Assembly: GCA_934281515.1 (NCBI GenBank)
Contig: CAKQXG010000038.1
Coordinates: 1-15,233, forward strand
DNA length: 15,233 nucleotides
Direction of reading: 5' to 3'
Source: an uncultured Clostridia bacterium
Lineage (GTDB): Bacteria > Bacillota > Clostridia > Christensenellales > CAG-314
In this document: in pieces, positions 6,448 to 12,673 of the stretch
Layout: each line of letters begins with the position of its first letter
Numbering within the stretch: the stretch's first letter is position 1
Position numbers and translations under genes: made by a program
The notes under the pieces: generated by a model
The model's database searches: none
The model's input: the letters and a program-made list of their open reading frames with translations, nothing else
Told to the model about the DNA's origin: nothing

Positions 6448-6815
6448 GTCGTTTCTCGACTTTCATAATCCACCATAATTTCCATATTTTCATTCTCTTC
6501 ATTAAGCTTATACAGAAATTCACGACACGCTCCGCAGGGTATTCCGCTTCCGCCACCAAACGGCGCTTTGTTCCGAAAGGCAATCAACCGTTTTATTCTT
6601 GTCTGACCGCTGCTTGCATACATATTCAATGCGGCGACTCGTTCGGCACACAGGTTCATTACGCCACTGCACGCCTCAATGCAAAAGCCGGTATAGATTG
6701 TTCCGTCCCCACTTTCCAAAGCGCATACCACATGATGTGCTTGGATAAAAGGACTTACATCACTCGGATGATATTCTTTTTCTGCCATATGATAGAGCTT
6801 TTCCCATATATCCAT
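6441..6815 (-). CDS. Cytidine/blasticidin deaminase-like protein, C-terminus possibly clipped
   Basis: A 124-residue member of the cytidine-deaminase superfamily. The zinc site is complete: CAE (C56, E58) in NLCAERVAALN and PCGAC (C95, C98) in GIPCGACREFL. The known reaction is hydrolytic deamination of cytidine or of nucleoside-like antibiotics such as blasticidin S; the substrate here is not evident. I chose the ATG at 6813-6815, preceded by GGTGA five bases upstream, over a GTG three codons earlier. The sequence ends DYESRETTC then TGA. Relatives as I recall them continue about 10 residues with a LxxLLPxWW-like tail, so a small C-terminal loss is suspected. The zinc site suggests it may still be active. 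Confidence 0.75.
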   Translation of the reverse strand: MDIWEKLYHMAEKEYHPSDVSPFIQAHHVVCALESGDGTIYTGFCIEACSGVMNLCAERVAALNMYASSGQTRIKRLIAFRNKAPFGGGSGIPCGACREFLYKLNEENENMEIMVDYESRETTC

Positions 6816-6867
6816 ATCGTTCACCAGAGTTTCAATGACCTATCGTAGTAACCATACGTCAATTACT

Positions 6868-7362
6868 TTATTCTTTGACAACCTCGTCAAGCGTCACGAC
6901 AGAGCAACCCTTACTTTCATAATACGCAAGCATTTCGGGCAGCTTCTTTTTGTCGTAACTTGTAATACAGTCCGACAGTACGTGAACGGTATAGCCGCTT
7001 TTCGTCATGTTGAAGCAGGTGGACTTTATACAGGCTGCGGCATCCGCACCCACGATATAAAAATCGGTAATATCGTGTTCCTTGATGAAAGCTACAAACC
7101 CTTCGCTTGTCAATGCATTGCTTTTTGACTTTGTAAAAATATGGTCGGATACCACTTTCAGTTCAGGCACAAACTCCGCTCCGTGTGTGCCGGGTTTAAA
7201 GGTTCTTGTCCCGTCCGACAGATTGTTGTGCCTGATATAAACGACATGCAATCCCTTTTGAACCGCCCAATCAATCGCTACATTAACTTTTTCAATGATC
7301 TCTTTGTAATTCTTTGTGATGTCGTTTTGCAGGTCGATAACGACAAGCGCGCTATTATTCAT
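6868..7362 (-). CDS. Isochorismatase-family cysteine hydrolase
   Basis: A 164-residue protein with the cysteine-hydrolase fold: ALVVIDLQND (Asp10), IFTKSKSNAL (Lys78 likely) and GADAAACIKSTC (Cys111) supply the Asp-Lys-Cys triad. Family members hydrolyse isochorismate, nicotinamide, N-carbamoyl compounds or other small amides and ethers; the substrate here is undetermined. A nicotinamidase role would be tempting because pnuC is in the window, but nicotinamidases carry extra metal-binding residues that I do not see. The ATG at 7360-7362 with AAGGAG ten bases upstream is better than the GTG/ATG-like codons further up. It lies 52 bases upstream of the deaminase gene, in the same direction. Confidence 0.85.
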   Translation of the reverse strand: MNNSALVVIDLQNDITKNYKEIIEKVNVAIDWAVQKGLHVVYIRHNNLSDGTRTFKPGTHGAEFVPELKVVSDHIFTKSKSNALTSEGFVAFIKEHDITDFYIVGADAAACIKSTCFNMTKSGYTVHVLSDCITSYDKKKLPEMLAYYESKGCSVVTLDEVVKE

Positions 7363-7425
7363 TCCGTGTTTTCTCCTTGTCTGATTGATATAAAAATGCA
7401 CGATATGACTATCCGCCGACCCGGT

Positions 7426-7497
7426 TCAAAGTTTGTGCTCATACCATTTATTATCGATTTGCTCGCAACCAAGTGCATCGACGATAAGTTCTTTCAT
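7426..7497 (-). pseudogene. Possible gene stump of 23 residues
   Basis: In the 171-base gap between YoaP and the cysteine hydrolase, an ATG (7495-7497) opens the frame MKELIVDALGCEQIDNKWYE then HKL and TGA (7426-7428). The composition looks protein-like, but the frame is far too short for a domain, and the upstream ribosome site (AAAGAG) is weak and distant. It may be the N-terminal remainder of a deleted gene, or chance. Nothing else was found in this gap. Confidence 0.25.
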
Positions 7498-7533
7498 GCG
7501 TTTTAGAATAACTCTTTTTGCCCTGCGTACGGC

Positions 7534-8280
7534 TCAATCACTAATCCCTGCGAGCGACAGAAACTTTTTGTCCGACTGAATACTCTGCGTAAGAAACTGC
7601 CCGTCTTTAAACAGCGCATACGCCGTAACGGGTGCGGGGACGTTCTGCGCCTCTTCTTTGCTTATTATGTGTACGGCTTTGAGCGAAATGCCGTGTTCCT
7701 TTGCAACTTCCCGGACTTTGGGCACCCAATAATACGTAAACGGGCATTGATCGGTATAGTAAAGAACAAAGCCGTTTTCGTCAGTCTTAGGATGCTTGGC
7801 GCATTCTTTGAATTTCGGCAACTCGGCGTTCGCAACAAGCGGCAAATACATAAGGTTTATTCCGCAATCGGATACGTCCGCAGTTTTGAAGCCCTTGTGA
7901 GCGAGGAAATTCGGATCGGCGAGAAACTCCCGCTTTCGTCCTTCGGCGCAAAGTATGCAAACGCCTTTCTTTGCCTGCGCCACCGCGTCACGGATACACT
8001 CGGCAAGTAGGTCGTTTGCATATCCGTGCCCTTTCATTGCGCCTGCAATCCACATACAGTTGATGTAAAGCCAGCCGTCCGCATCAATAGGTACCCACGC
8101 ATTCTCTGCAGGAATATACTCGATAAAACACTTTCCTCGCTCCTCGCTGCGGTAAAAAACAAGACCTTCGTCCAGGCGTTGTTTGAGCCATTCCTTTTTG
8201 GCAAGACTCTGCTTGCCGGACATAGCGCAACAGATATGTTCCTTGTCGATATTTTCTTTTGTTATACGGATGTATTTCAT
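7534..8280 (-). CDS. yoaP: GNAT N-acetyltransferase with YoaP C-terminal domain
   Basis: A 248-residue two-part protein. The first about 150 residues are a GNAT acetyltransferase-like domain, with the acetyl-CoA loop region around GAMKGHGYANDLLAECI (about 79-95) and a conserved YINCMWIAG strand before it. The C-terminal part (from about 165, VLYYTDQCPFTYYWVPKV to ALFKDGQFLT) is thioredoxin-like and matches the YoaP domain. YoaP-like proteins are widespread in Bacillota; their acetyl acceptor is unknown. AGGAG precedes the ATG by seven bases. It is 88 bases downstream of the KTR gene; no convincing promoter lies between, so it is probably in the same transcript. Confidence 0.85.
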   Translation of the reverse strand: MKYIRITKENIDKEHICCAMSGKQSLAKKEWLKQRLDEGLVFYRSEERGKCFIEYIPAENAWVPIDADGWLYINCMWIAGAMKGHGYANDLLAECIRDAVAQAKKGVCILCAEGRKREFLADPNFLAHKGFKTADVSDCGINLMYLPLVANAELPKFKECAKHPKTDENGFVLYYTDQCPFTYYWVPKVREVAKEHGISLKAVHIISKEEAQNVPAPVTAYALFKDGQFLTQSIQSDKKFLSLAGISD

Positions 8281-8368
8281 AAGTTTCTCCTTTCAAGTCT
8301 TTCAACACAAAACTGCTCATGCAAAAAAATAGACTCAATACAAAGCGATTTATCGATTTGCACTGCGT

Positions 8369-8557
8369 CTAAGCGTCCGGCATTTTGATTTCTTCGATTT
8401 TTCCGTCCTTATAACGTATCACACAGGTGTATTTGCATTTCGGACAGAATAACGGAAAGTCCTCCGGCACCGTATGTGGTCGTATTTGAGTTCTTGTTTT
8501 GCCACCGCATTTCGGACAGCAAAGCCAATCGATTTTTACATTTTCTTTTTCTACCAT
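8369..8557 (-). CDS. Cysteine-rich KTR zinc-ribbon protein
   Basis: A 62-residue protein with two CPKC knuckles: CCPKCGGKTRTQIR near the start and LFCPKCKYTC about 30 residues later. The KTR triplet after the first knuckle and the spacing match the cysteine-rich KTR family (PF14205). The fold is a zinc ribbon; the role is unknown. Such small proteins often travel in accessory or mobile gene clusters. I chose the ATG at 8555-8557 because GAGGTG lies six bases upstream; a GTG three codons earlier falls inside that ribosome site. It is 29 bases after the BtrH-type gene. Confidence 0.85.
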   Translation of the reverse strand: MVEKENVKIDWLCCPKCGGKTRTQIRPHTVPEDFPLFCPKCKYTCVIRYKDGKIEEIKMPDA

Positions 8558-8585
8558 TCGGAACACCTCAATTCATTTGACGTTT

Positions 8586-9638
8586 TTACATCGGTAACGC
8601 TTCAAACCCAGCCTTCATAATGTCGGCAACCTGCAAAAACAACACAGGAAGATGCTCCGTTTCATCTTTTCTGCCGATAAGATAATCCACAATGGTTTCC
8701 TTAATCTGACCGATGACCGACACGGCGCGGCTGAAAATTTCAGAAGCTTCCAAAAATGCTTTATCTTGATACTCCTTTCCGAGATTCTCCAGCACCACAG
8801 ACACTTTATCGAAACCGCCGCCGAATGCGATATTGTCAGGCTCATCTATGCCACGAAGAGCATTTGGAATCGTGGGGACTGTACCGAAAAACTGCACCAT
8901 CTGATAAAGCTGTTTATCGTAATCTTCGCGAGATAGTTCTTTTTTCCAGTATGGTAGTTCTTTTATAAATTTCTCAAATCCACGGCAACCGATAAAACTG
9001 ACCGATGAATGCAAAAATAGTTCCTTTTTCTGCGCAAAGGCTTCCTTGGCAATCTCGTATTTACCCTTGTTTGTATGCATCCGAATCGTCCATACCGTGT
9101 TGGGTTTTGAAAGTCCGGGATAAAAACAATCCATGGCAAGCTGAAGCTCATCATAAGAAATAACCTGCGTATCTATCCTACCACAGTCGTTGAAAAACAA
9201 CAATTTTTTATCATCGTCATAACCGGTTACCAGCTCATAATGGAACGGGATATGCTCTTTATGATAGATTTTCTCGAAGTGAGGCAGATAGAACATATCT
9301 AACGCACCGATCATACATGGAAATCCTGCGTCAATCTCGGATTTGATTTTTGCCAGGGCCTTCTCAAAAGTCTTGTATTCGTATATCTTGTAATCAAATC
9401 CCACGATAGGCGCAAGGAACTCATACATCTGTCGCGTTCTACCGTCGCCCAGTGCTACCATACGTTTGAGTTTCGCCTTTGGCGTTTTCATATAGCAGAA
9501 CGAGCCGAAACTGCTCAGCACGTAGAAGAATTTAGGCGGTAGCGTTTCGCCTGTATCTCTAATATATAAATCTTCTACTCCGTTCCACATACACGCATAA
9601 TCGTCCATGTGATGTGGAACTGCAAGGATTTTTTTCAT
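8586..9638 (-). CDS. BtrH N-terminal domain / DUF4872 protein
   Basis: A 350-residue soluble protein. The N-terminal half carries features of the BtrH_N domain (PF14399): HHMDDYACMWNGVEDLY with a candidate Cys near residue 16, HIPFHYELVTGYDD (about 131-144) and FFNDCG. This is a papain/peptidase-C39-like arrangement of Cys and His. The C-terminal half is helical and fits DUF4872. BtrH itself is an acyltransferase that moves a side chain from a carrier protein to ribostamycin in butirosin biosynthesis. No other butirosin-type gene or carrier protein is present, so only the fold should be inferred. AAGGAG lies seven bases upstream of the ATG. It heads the run of enzymes downstream of TetR (9781-10353). 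Confidence 0.8.
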   Translation of the reverse strand: MKKILAVPHHMDDYACMWNGVEDLYIRDTGETLPPKFFYVLSSFGSFCYMKTPKAKLKRMVALGDGRTRQMYEFLAPIVGFDYKIYEYKTFEKALAKIKSEIDAGFPCMIGALDMFYLPHFEKIYHKEHIPFHYELVTGYDDDKKLLFFNDCGRIDTQVISYDELQLAMDCFYPGLSKPNTVWTIRMHTNKGKYEIAKEAFAQKKELFLHSSVSFIGCRGFEKFIKELPYWKKELSREDYDKQLYQMVQFFGTVPTIPNALRGIDEPDNIAFGGGFDKVSVVLENLGKEYQDKAFLEASEIFSRAVSVIGQIKETIVDYLIGRKDETEHLPVLFLQVADIMKAGFEALPM

Positions 9639-9730
9639 TCGATTACTCCTTGTAACAGCGAATTGTCAATAATGTTCGTTTATATTTTTCTAATAGAGTA
9701 GCATTGACAAGAAAACGTTAAATCGGCACC

Positions 9731-9784
9731 TCAATGATTTACAAAATCAAGAAGTCCGCTTGCGTTTTTCATAAACTCTTTCAT
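9731..9784 (-). pseudogene. 17-residue gene stump overlapping the TetR stop
   Basis: An ATG that overlaps the TetR stop codon (ATGA, 9781-9784) opens MKEFMKNASGLLDFVNH and ends at TGA (9731-9733). The 4-base overlap is the usual coupling for a second gene of an operon. LLDFVN resembles the N-terminus of M18 aminopeptidases (LLDFI...SPSPFH). I infer that this is the stump of the original TetR partner, cut off after 17 codons. The similarity is too short to be certain. Confidence 0.35.
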
Positions 9785-10353
9785 GCCATTTCTTCCTGTA
9801 CTGCCAATATCGCACCTCTATATGCACGATCCAAATGTGAATTTATAATTTCTTCGTCATATTTAAGCGAATTGTTAGCTATGATACTCGCATATCCGTG
9901 AGCAAACAGAAAAACCGTCAAAAAGACCTTTTTTGTCTGTTCCATACTTATACCCAACGCTTCCTGCATAGCCGAAAGGACAGGAATAAGTTCATCGGCA
10001 TCTATCAGTTCAAGCATAGTATTACCGTTGAAAAAATTCGACTGAAAAAGAAAACGAAACAAATGCGGTTCTTCGATTGCAAAGCGGATATAATTAAGAC
10101 CTATCCCAAGCATAGCGCCGTTTGGACTGTCGCTTATATTCATAAGATATTCGGAGTGATAACAGTCCGCCTTTTTATATACCGCCCTTTTCAATTCTTC
10201 AATCGTTGCGAAATGATACATAACCGGCTGCGTGGAACAATTCAGCTTTTCCGAAACGGTCCTTGCATTGATGTTCTCTGCCCCCGTTTCACGGGCTATT
10301 TCAAAAGCAGCGTCGATTATCATTTCTTTCGTGGCTTTCACTTTTGCAGGCAT
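9781..10353 (-). CDS. TetR/AcrR-family regulator 1
   Basis: A 190-residue regulator with an N-terminal helix-turn-helix: TKEMIIDAAFEIARETG, then INARTVSEKLNCSTQPVMYH (about residues 25-50) and a helical ligand domain. The ATG at 10351-10353 has GGAGGTG seven to eight bases upstream; the longer frame starts inside that ribosome site. Its promoter (10395-10423) overlaps a perfect 22-bp dyad, so autorepression is very likely. The subfamily feature NCSTQP and the EEPHLFRF segment are shared with the TetR at 13550-14167, showing a common origin. The next gene in its operon is only a stump (9731-9784), and BtrH follows, so its regulated target is uncertain. Confidence 0.9.
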   Translation of the reverse strand: MPAKVKATKEMIIDAAFEIARETGAENINARTVSEKLNCSTQPVMYHFATIEELKRAVYKKADCYHSEYLMNISDSPNGAMLGIGLNYIRFAIEEPHLFRFLFQSNFFNGNTMLELIDADELIPVLSAMQEALGISMEQTKKVFLTVFLFAHGYASIIANNSLKYDEEIINSHLDRAYRGAILAVQEEMA

Positions 10354-10381
10354 ACTCGCACCTCCACACATAACTCAAATT

Positions 10382-10423
10382 ATGTATAATTCAAATTATA
10401 CATCGAGGAGTTGCGTTTGTCAA
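10382..10423 (-). promoter_or_regulatory. TetR-1 promoter with overlapping 22-bp operator dyad
   Basis: On the minus strand: -35 TTGACA (10418-10423), a 17-base spacer and -10 TATAAT (10395-10400), all consensus. A perfect inverted repeat (arm ATGTATAATT 10382-10391, centre CA, arm AATTATACAT 10394-10403) covers the -10. A repressor bound there would block RNA polymerase. The CAAATTAT half-site also recurs upstream at about 10377-10384. Confidence 0.85.
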
Positions 10424-10525
10424 GTGTGAAAATGCAAGTTTTACACTTTTTTAATTCGGTTTACTCTTAGTGTTCAAGTCCTGCCGTAGAATACACTCCG
10501 GGTGTACGGTCATTATGTTTGGGAT

Positions 10526-10556
10526 AAAAAACGAGTAACGGCTTGTCCGCTACTCG
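10526..10556 (-). terminator. Rho-independent terminator after the TetR-2 / ABC remnant unit
   Basis: Minus strand: a 10-bp stem, CGAGTAGCGG (10556-10547) with CCGTTACTCG (10541-10532) including one G-T pair, loop ACAAG, followed immediately by six T (10531-10526). It ends the transcript that begins at the TetR-2 promoter and separates it from TetR-1. The stretch 10424-10525 between this terminator and the TetR-1 promoter contains no gene. Confidence 0.85.
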
Positions 10557-10567
10557 GTATTATATTT

Positions 10568-10741
10568 CTATTTTTTGTAGGGCAAATCACTGTCAACTAC
10601 TGCCCCATTAACGCCGATAAAAGCAAGCGACTCTCTGTCATTTACACAAAAATTCAAATCCTGCACAGTTTTACTCTGCCGAATTTTTTGTTCGGGTGCT
10701 CGATTTTGATAATGTCCTTTCACTATCATTTCTTTGGACAT
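10568..10741 (-). pseudogene. ABC transporter ATPase stump ending in Walker A
   Basis: Eight bases after the TetR-2 stop, an ATG (10739-10741) opens a 57-codon frame. It begins MSKEMIVKGHYQNRAP and continues TVQDLNFCVNDRESLAFIGVNGA, which is the N-terminus of an ABC ATPase up to the Walker A motif (expected GVNGAGKST). After GVNGA it switches to unrelated VVDSDLPYKK and a TAG. All nucleotide-binding and catalytic motifs beyond that point are gone, so it cannot function. TetR-ABC operons are common, so this was probably the regulated exporter. An internal ATG at codon 5 is an equally possible start; no strong ribosome site precedes either. Confidence 0.7.
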
Positions 10742-10749
10742 TTGCCGTT

Positions 10750-11388
10750 TTAGCGTTTCGGTTGATCGCTTTCTGCTCCGTATGTTTTAAAAAACTGCTT
10801 GATATGACGTTCGACCAGAGCAACGACTTCCTGCTCGCGTTGCGGTTCGCGGTCGCAAAGATTGATCCATACCGAAACAGGCAGACAAAGTTGCGCCGCC
10901 ATTATTTCGACATCACCGTCGACAAGCTTGCCTTGTCCGACAAGGAAACCGACAAAACCAGTAAAGTAATGCATGACGTCGGTATATGTTTGTTTGGTTT
11001 GCAGCGCGCTCAATTCCTTGTTCTGAAACTGTTCCAACACGAGCATTTTGCGCGACTTGGCAACGCTCGGATTGTGCAAAACAAAACGGATATGTCCCAC
11101 AACAGCCTGCAAAATCGTATCTATCGTAAGGTTTTGCTTGTCCTTGGTAAACTCGGGATCACTCCAATCGGCATTGGCAAAAATCGATCGTCTGTCGTAC
11201 TGCTCCAACGTGTCGTGTACCAAAGTGTCAAGTATTTCCTGCTTGCTTGAATAATGGCTGTACATCGTAGCCTTGCGTATGCCAACCGCCTCGGCAATTT
11301 GCGCAATCGACGTACCCTCATATCCCTGTACCGAAAACAAGTCCAATGCCGCGTCGAGTATTTGCTGCTTAGTGCTTGCCTTTTCCAT
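10750..11388 (-). CDS. TetR/AcrR-family regulator 2
   Basis: A 212-residue, full-length TetR repressor. The DNA-binding domain is complete: KQQILDAALDLFSVQGYEGT, then SIAQIAEAVGIRKATMYSHY and SSKQEILDTL (about residues 7-57). It is followed by a helical effector domain. GGAGGTGG precedes the ATG. Its promoter carries a perfect 14-bp palindrome in the spacer, so it is almost certainly autoregulated. It is unlike TetR-1 and TetR-3 and belongs to a different subfamily. Its only downstream gene is the ABC ATPase stump, so the regulator seems to have outlived its local target. It may control other genes elsewhere. Confidence 0.92.
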   Translation of the reverse strand: MEKASTKQQILDAALDLFSVQGYEGTSIAQIAEAVGIRKATMYSHYSSKQEILDTLVHDTLEQYDRRSIFANADWSDPEFTKDKQNLTIDTILQAVVGHIRFVLHNPSVAKSRKMLVLEQFQNKELSALQTKQTYTDVMHYFTGFVGFLVGQGKLVDGDVEIMAAQLCLPVSVWINLCDREPQREQEVVALVERHIKQFFKTYGAESDQPKR

Positions 11389-11445
11389 TACGCCACCTCC
11401 GCTACGCTCCGACTAATTTGCCAATGTATTTTTATTTACCGTTAT

Positions 11446-11474
11446 ATTATACCTACCGAACGTTCGGTTGTCAA
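11446..11474 (-). promoter_or_regulatory. TetR-2 promoter with palindromic operator in the spacer
   Basis: Minus strand: -35 TTGACA (11469-11474) and -10 TATAAT (11446-11451) with a 17-base spacer. The spacer contains the perfect palindrome ACCGAACGTTCGGT (11455-11468), directly abutting the -35. A bound TetR dimer would exclude polymerase. The palindrome has the look of known TetR-family operators. Confidence 0.88.
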
Positions 11475-11591
11475 GCATTTGTAAGAAGATAAAGGAAAAC
11501 TTTACCTATCCGATCTTTCCACACAAACAGACATCGGCAAATACACTTCGTCAAATTGACCGATTGAGTAGCCGACCGCCGAAAAAAACGC

Positions 11592-11665
11592 GTCGTTTCA
11601 AGCAATAATGCACTTGAAAGTACACGTTTTTTGAATACGTATATGATTTTTTATCACAAAACGAC
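11592..11665 (-). terminator. Multi-hairpin element at the 3' end of the Dabb operon
   Basis: Three nested pairings are visible: an outer GTCGTTT (11592-11598) with AAACGAC (11659-11665); an inner TTTCAAG (11596-11602) with CTTGAAA (11613-11619) around a 10-base loop; and GTACACG (11620-11626) with CGTATAT (11638-11644) around the 11-base loop ttttttgaata. On the minus strand a T7 run (11582-11588) follows shortly after the inner stem, so it can act as a terminator for the operon ending at 11673. The third hairpin is nearly the same as the terminator at 1513-1549, including the loop. Confidence 0.55.
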
Positions 11666-11672
11666 CCGTACT

Positions 11673-11954
11673 CTATTCGTAATCGAAGATACATTTTTTG
11701 TCTATGTACTTGCCGAACTCAGCCTTCCACGTCTTGTGCAACGCACTGTCATCCCACGTCGAAAGTGCGTTTTTGTCCATATGCAACATAATCGCCAAGT
11801 CGTATCTGTTGTCACGCGGAATGACATTTTCCTTTATTTCAACGCCGAGCACTCCCGCAACCTTCGTAGCGTTGCCAAACAAATCGCGCACCCTGGCAGC
11901 GAAGTCCGCTTTGTCCGCATCGGGAAGCCATTTTACAATTATACAATGAGTCAT
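11673..11954 (-). CDS. Dabb-family (stress-responsive A/B barrel) protein
   Basis: A 93-residue protein with the dimeric alpha/beta-barrel pattern (PF07876): MTHCIIVKWLPD, ARVRDLFGNATKVAGVLGVEI, RYDLAIMLHMDKNALSTW and a C-terminal HKTWKAEFGKYIDKK. Length is typical of the family. These proteins are small dimers; a few are enzymes, but most have no assigned reaction. GGAGG lies seven bases before the ATG. It is the last gene of a three-gene operon, 24 bases after the acetyltransferase, and a hairpin element follows it. Confidence 0.85.
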   Translation of the reverse strand: MTHCIIVKWLPDADKADFAARVRDLFGNATKVAGVLGVEIKENVIPRDNRYDLAIMLHMDKNALSTWDDSALHKTWKAEFGKYIDKKCIFDYE

Positions 11955-11978
11955 AACTCGCCTCCGTTAAGTTCAAAC

Positions 11979-12641
11979 CTATTTGTCATCGCTTCCCGCA
12001 ATACTCAACCTGCGACGTAACGTTGCTTTTACTTTGTCTATGTCACTGTCGGTCAGTAGCGGAATAAGGTCGTTTATTTCTTCAACGCTTTTGTCCCACC
12101 ACCGAAATTGCAACAAAAGTGCAGTCATTTCGTCGTCGAAACGTTTGCGCACAAGACGCGCAGGATTGCCAACCACTATCGAATAGGGAGCAATGTCGGA
12201 GCCGACCACGCTGTTTGCACCTATTATGGCGCCGTCGCCGATATGTACCCCGGGCAGAATGACGGCGTTTTGCCCTATCCAAACGTCGTTACCAATCACG
12301 GTGTTGCCTTTAAGCGGCATGTCGGTTTTGTCCGGTGGATTCATGCGCCAGCCACGCTGTGTGTAAAACGGGTATGTGGTAACACAGTTCATCTGATGAT
12401 TTGCACCGTTCATTACAAATTCCACACCGTCGGCAATCTGACAGAACTTGCCGATAATCAATTTGTCGCCGTTCCACTCGTACAGGTGGGTAACGTGGCA
12501 TTCAAAATCGCTGTCGGCAATATACGTAAAGTCCCCTACAACTATGTTGGGATTTTTCAATGTCGGTCTGACATATATTTCCTTGTCATAGCCGATGACA
12601 GGGTGTATCACGTCGGGGTCGGGAAACGTCGTTTTATCCAT
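11979..12641 (-). CDS. Vat/CatB-type xenobiotic O-acetyltransferase
   Basis: A 220-residue left-handed beta-helix acetyltransferase. Hexapeptide repeats run from about residue 60 (LIIGKFCQIADGVEF) through VIGNDVWIGQNAVILPGVHIG and GAIIGANSVVGSD to APYSIVVGNPARLV. The motif MNGANHQM places the catalytic His at residue 82, the same number as the catalytic His of VatD. Family members acetylate streptogramin A (Vat) or chloramphenicol (CatB) using acetyl-CoA, and housekeeping relatives exist. Resistance is plausible but not proven. GGAG lies five to six bases before the ATG. It sits between the CrtO-like acyltransferase and Dabb genes in one operon. Confidence 0.88.
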   Translation of the reverse strand: MDKTTFPDPDVIHPVIGYDKEIYVRPTLKNPNIVVGDFTYIADSDFECHVTHLYEWNGDKLIIGKFCQIADGVEFVMNGANHQMNCVTTYPFYTQRGWRMNPPDKTDMPLKGNTVIGNDVWIGQNAVILPGVHIGDGAIIGANSVVGSDIAPYSIVVGNPARLVRKRFDDEMTALLLQFRWWDKSVEEINDLIPLLTDSDIDKVKATLRRRLSIAGSDDK

Positions 12642-12673
12642 ATTTTCTCCGTAAGCGGCGACAACACCGCAGT

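Noticed and set aside
6868..7362. Nicotinamidase (pncA) role for the cysteine hydrolase because of pnuC in the window
   Set aside because: The metal-binding Asp-His-His set of nicotinamidases was not seen, and the genes are in separate transcripts far apart.
9898..10389. A 163-codon plus-strand frame
   Set aside because: It is antisense to TetR-1 and includes its promoter and operator, with no plausible domain.
10465..10500. tRNA-like TTCAAGT loop followed by CCTGCC
   Set aside because: The flanking bases do not form a T-arm stem and no acceptor, D or anticodon arms could be drawn.
4864..10605. Similar CTGTCAACT sequences near 4866 and 10590 as possible island attachment sites
   Set aside because: Only about nine identical bases, and one copy contains a TTGACA-like motif common in this DNA. 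No integrase or target duplication supports it.
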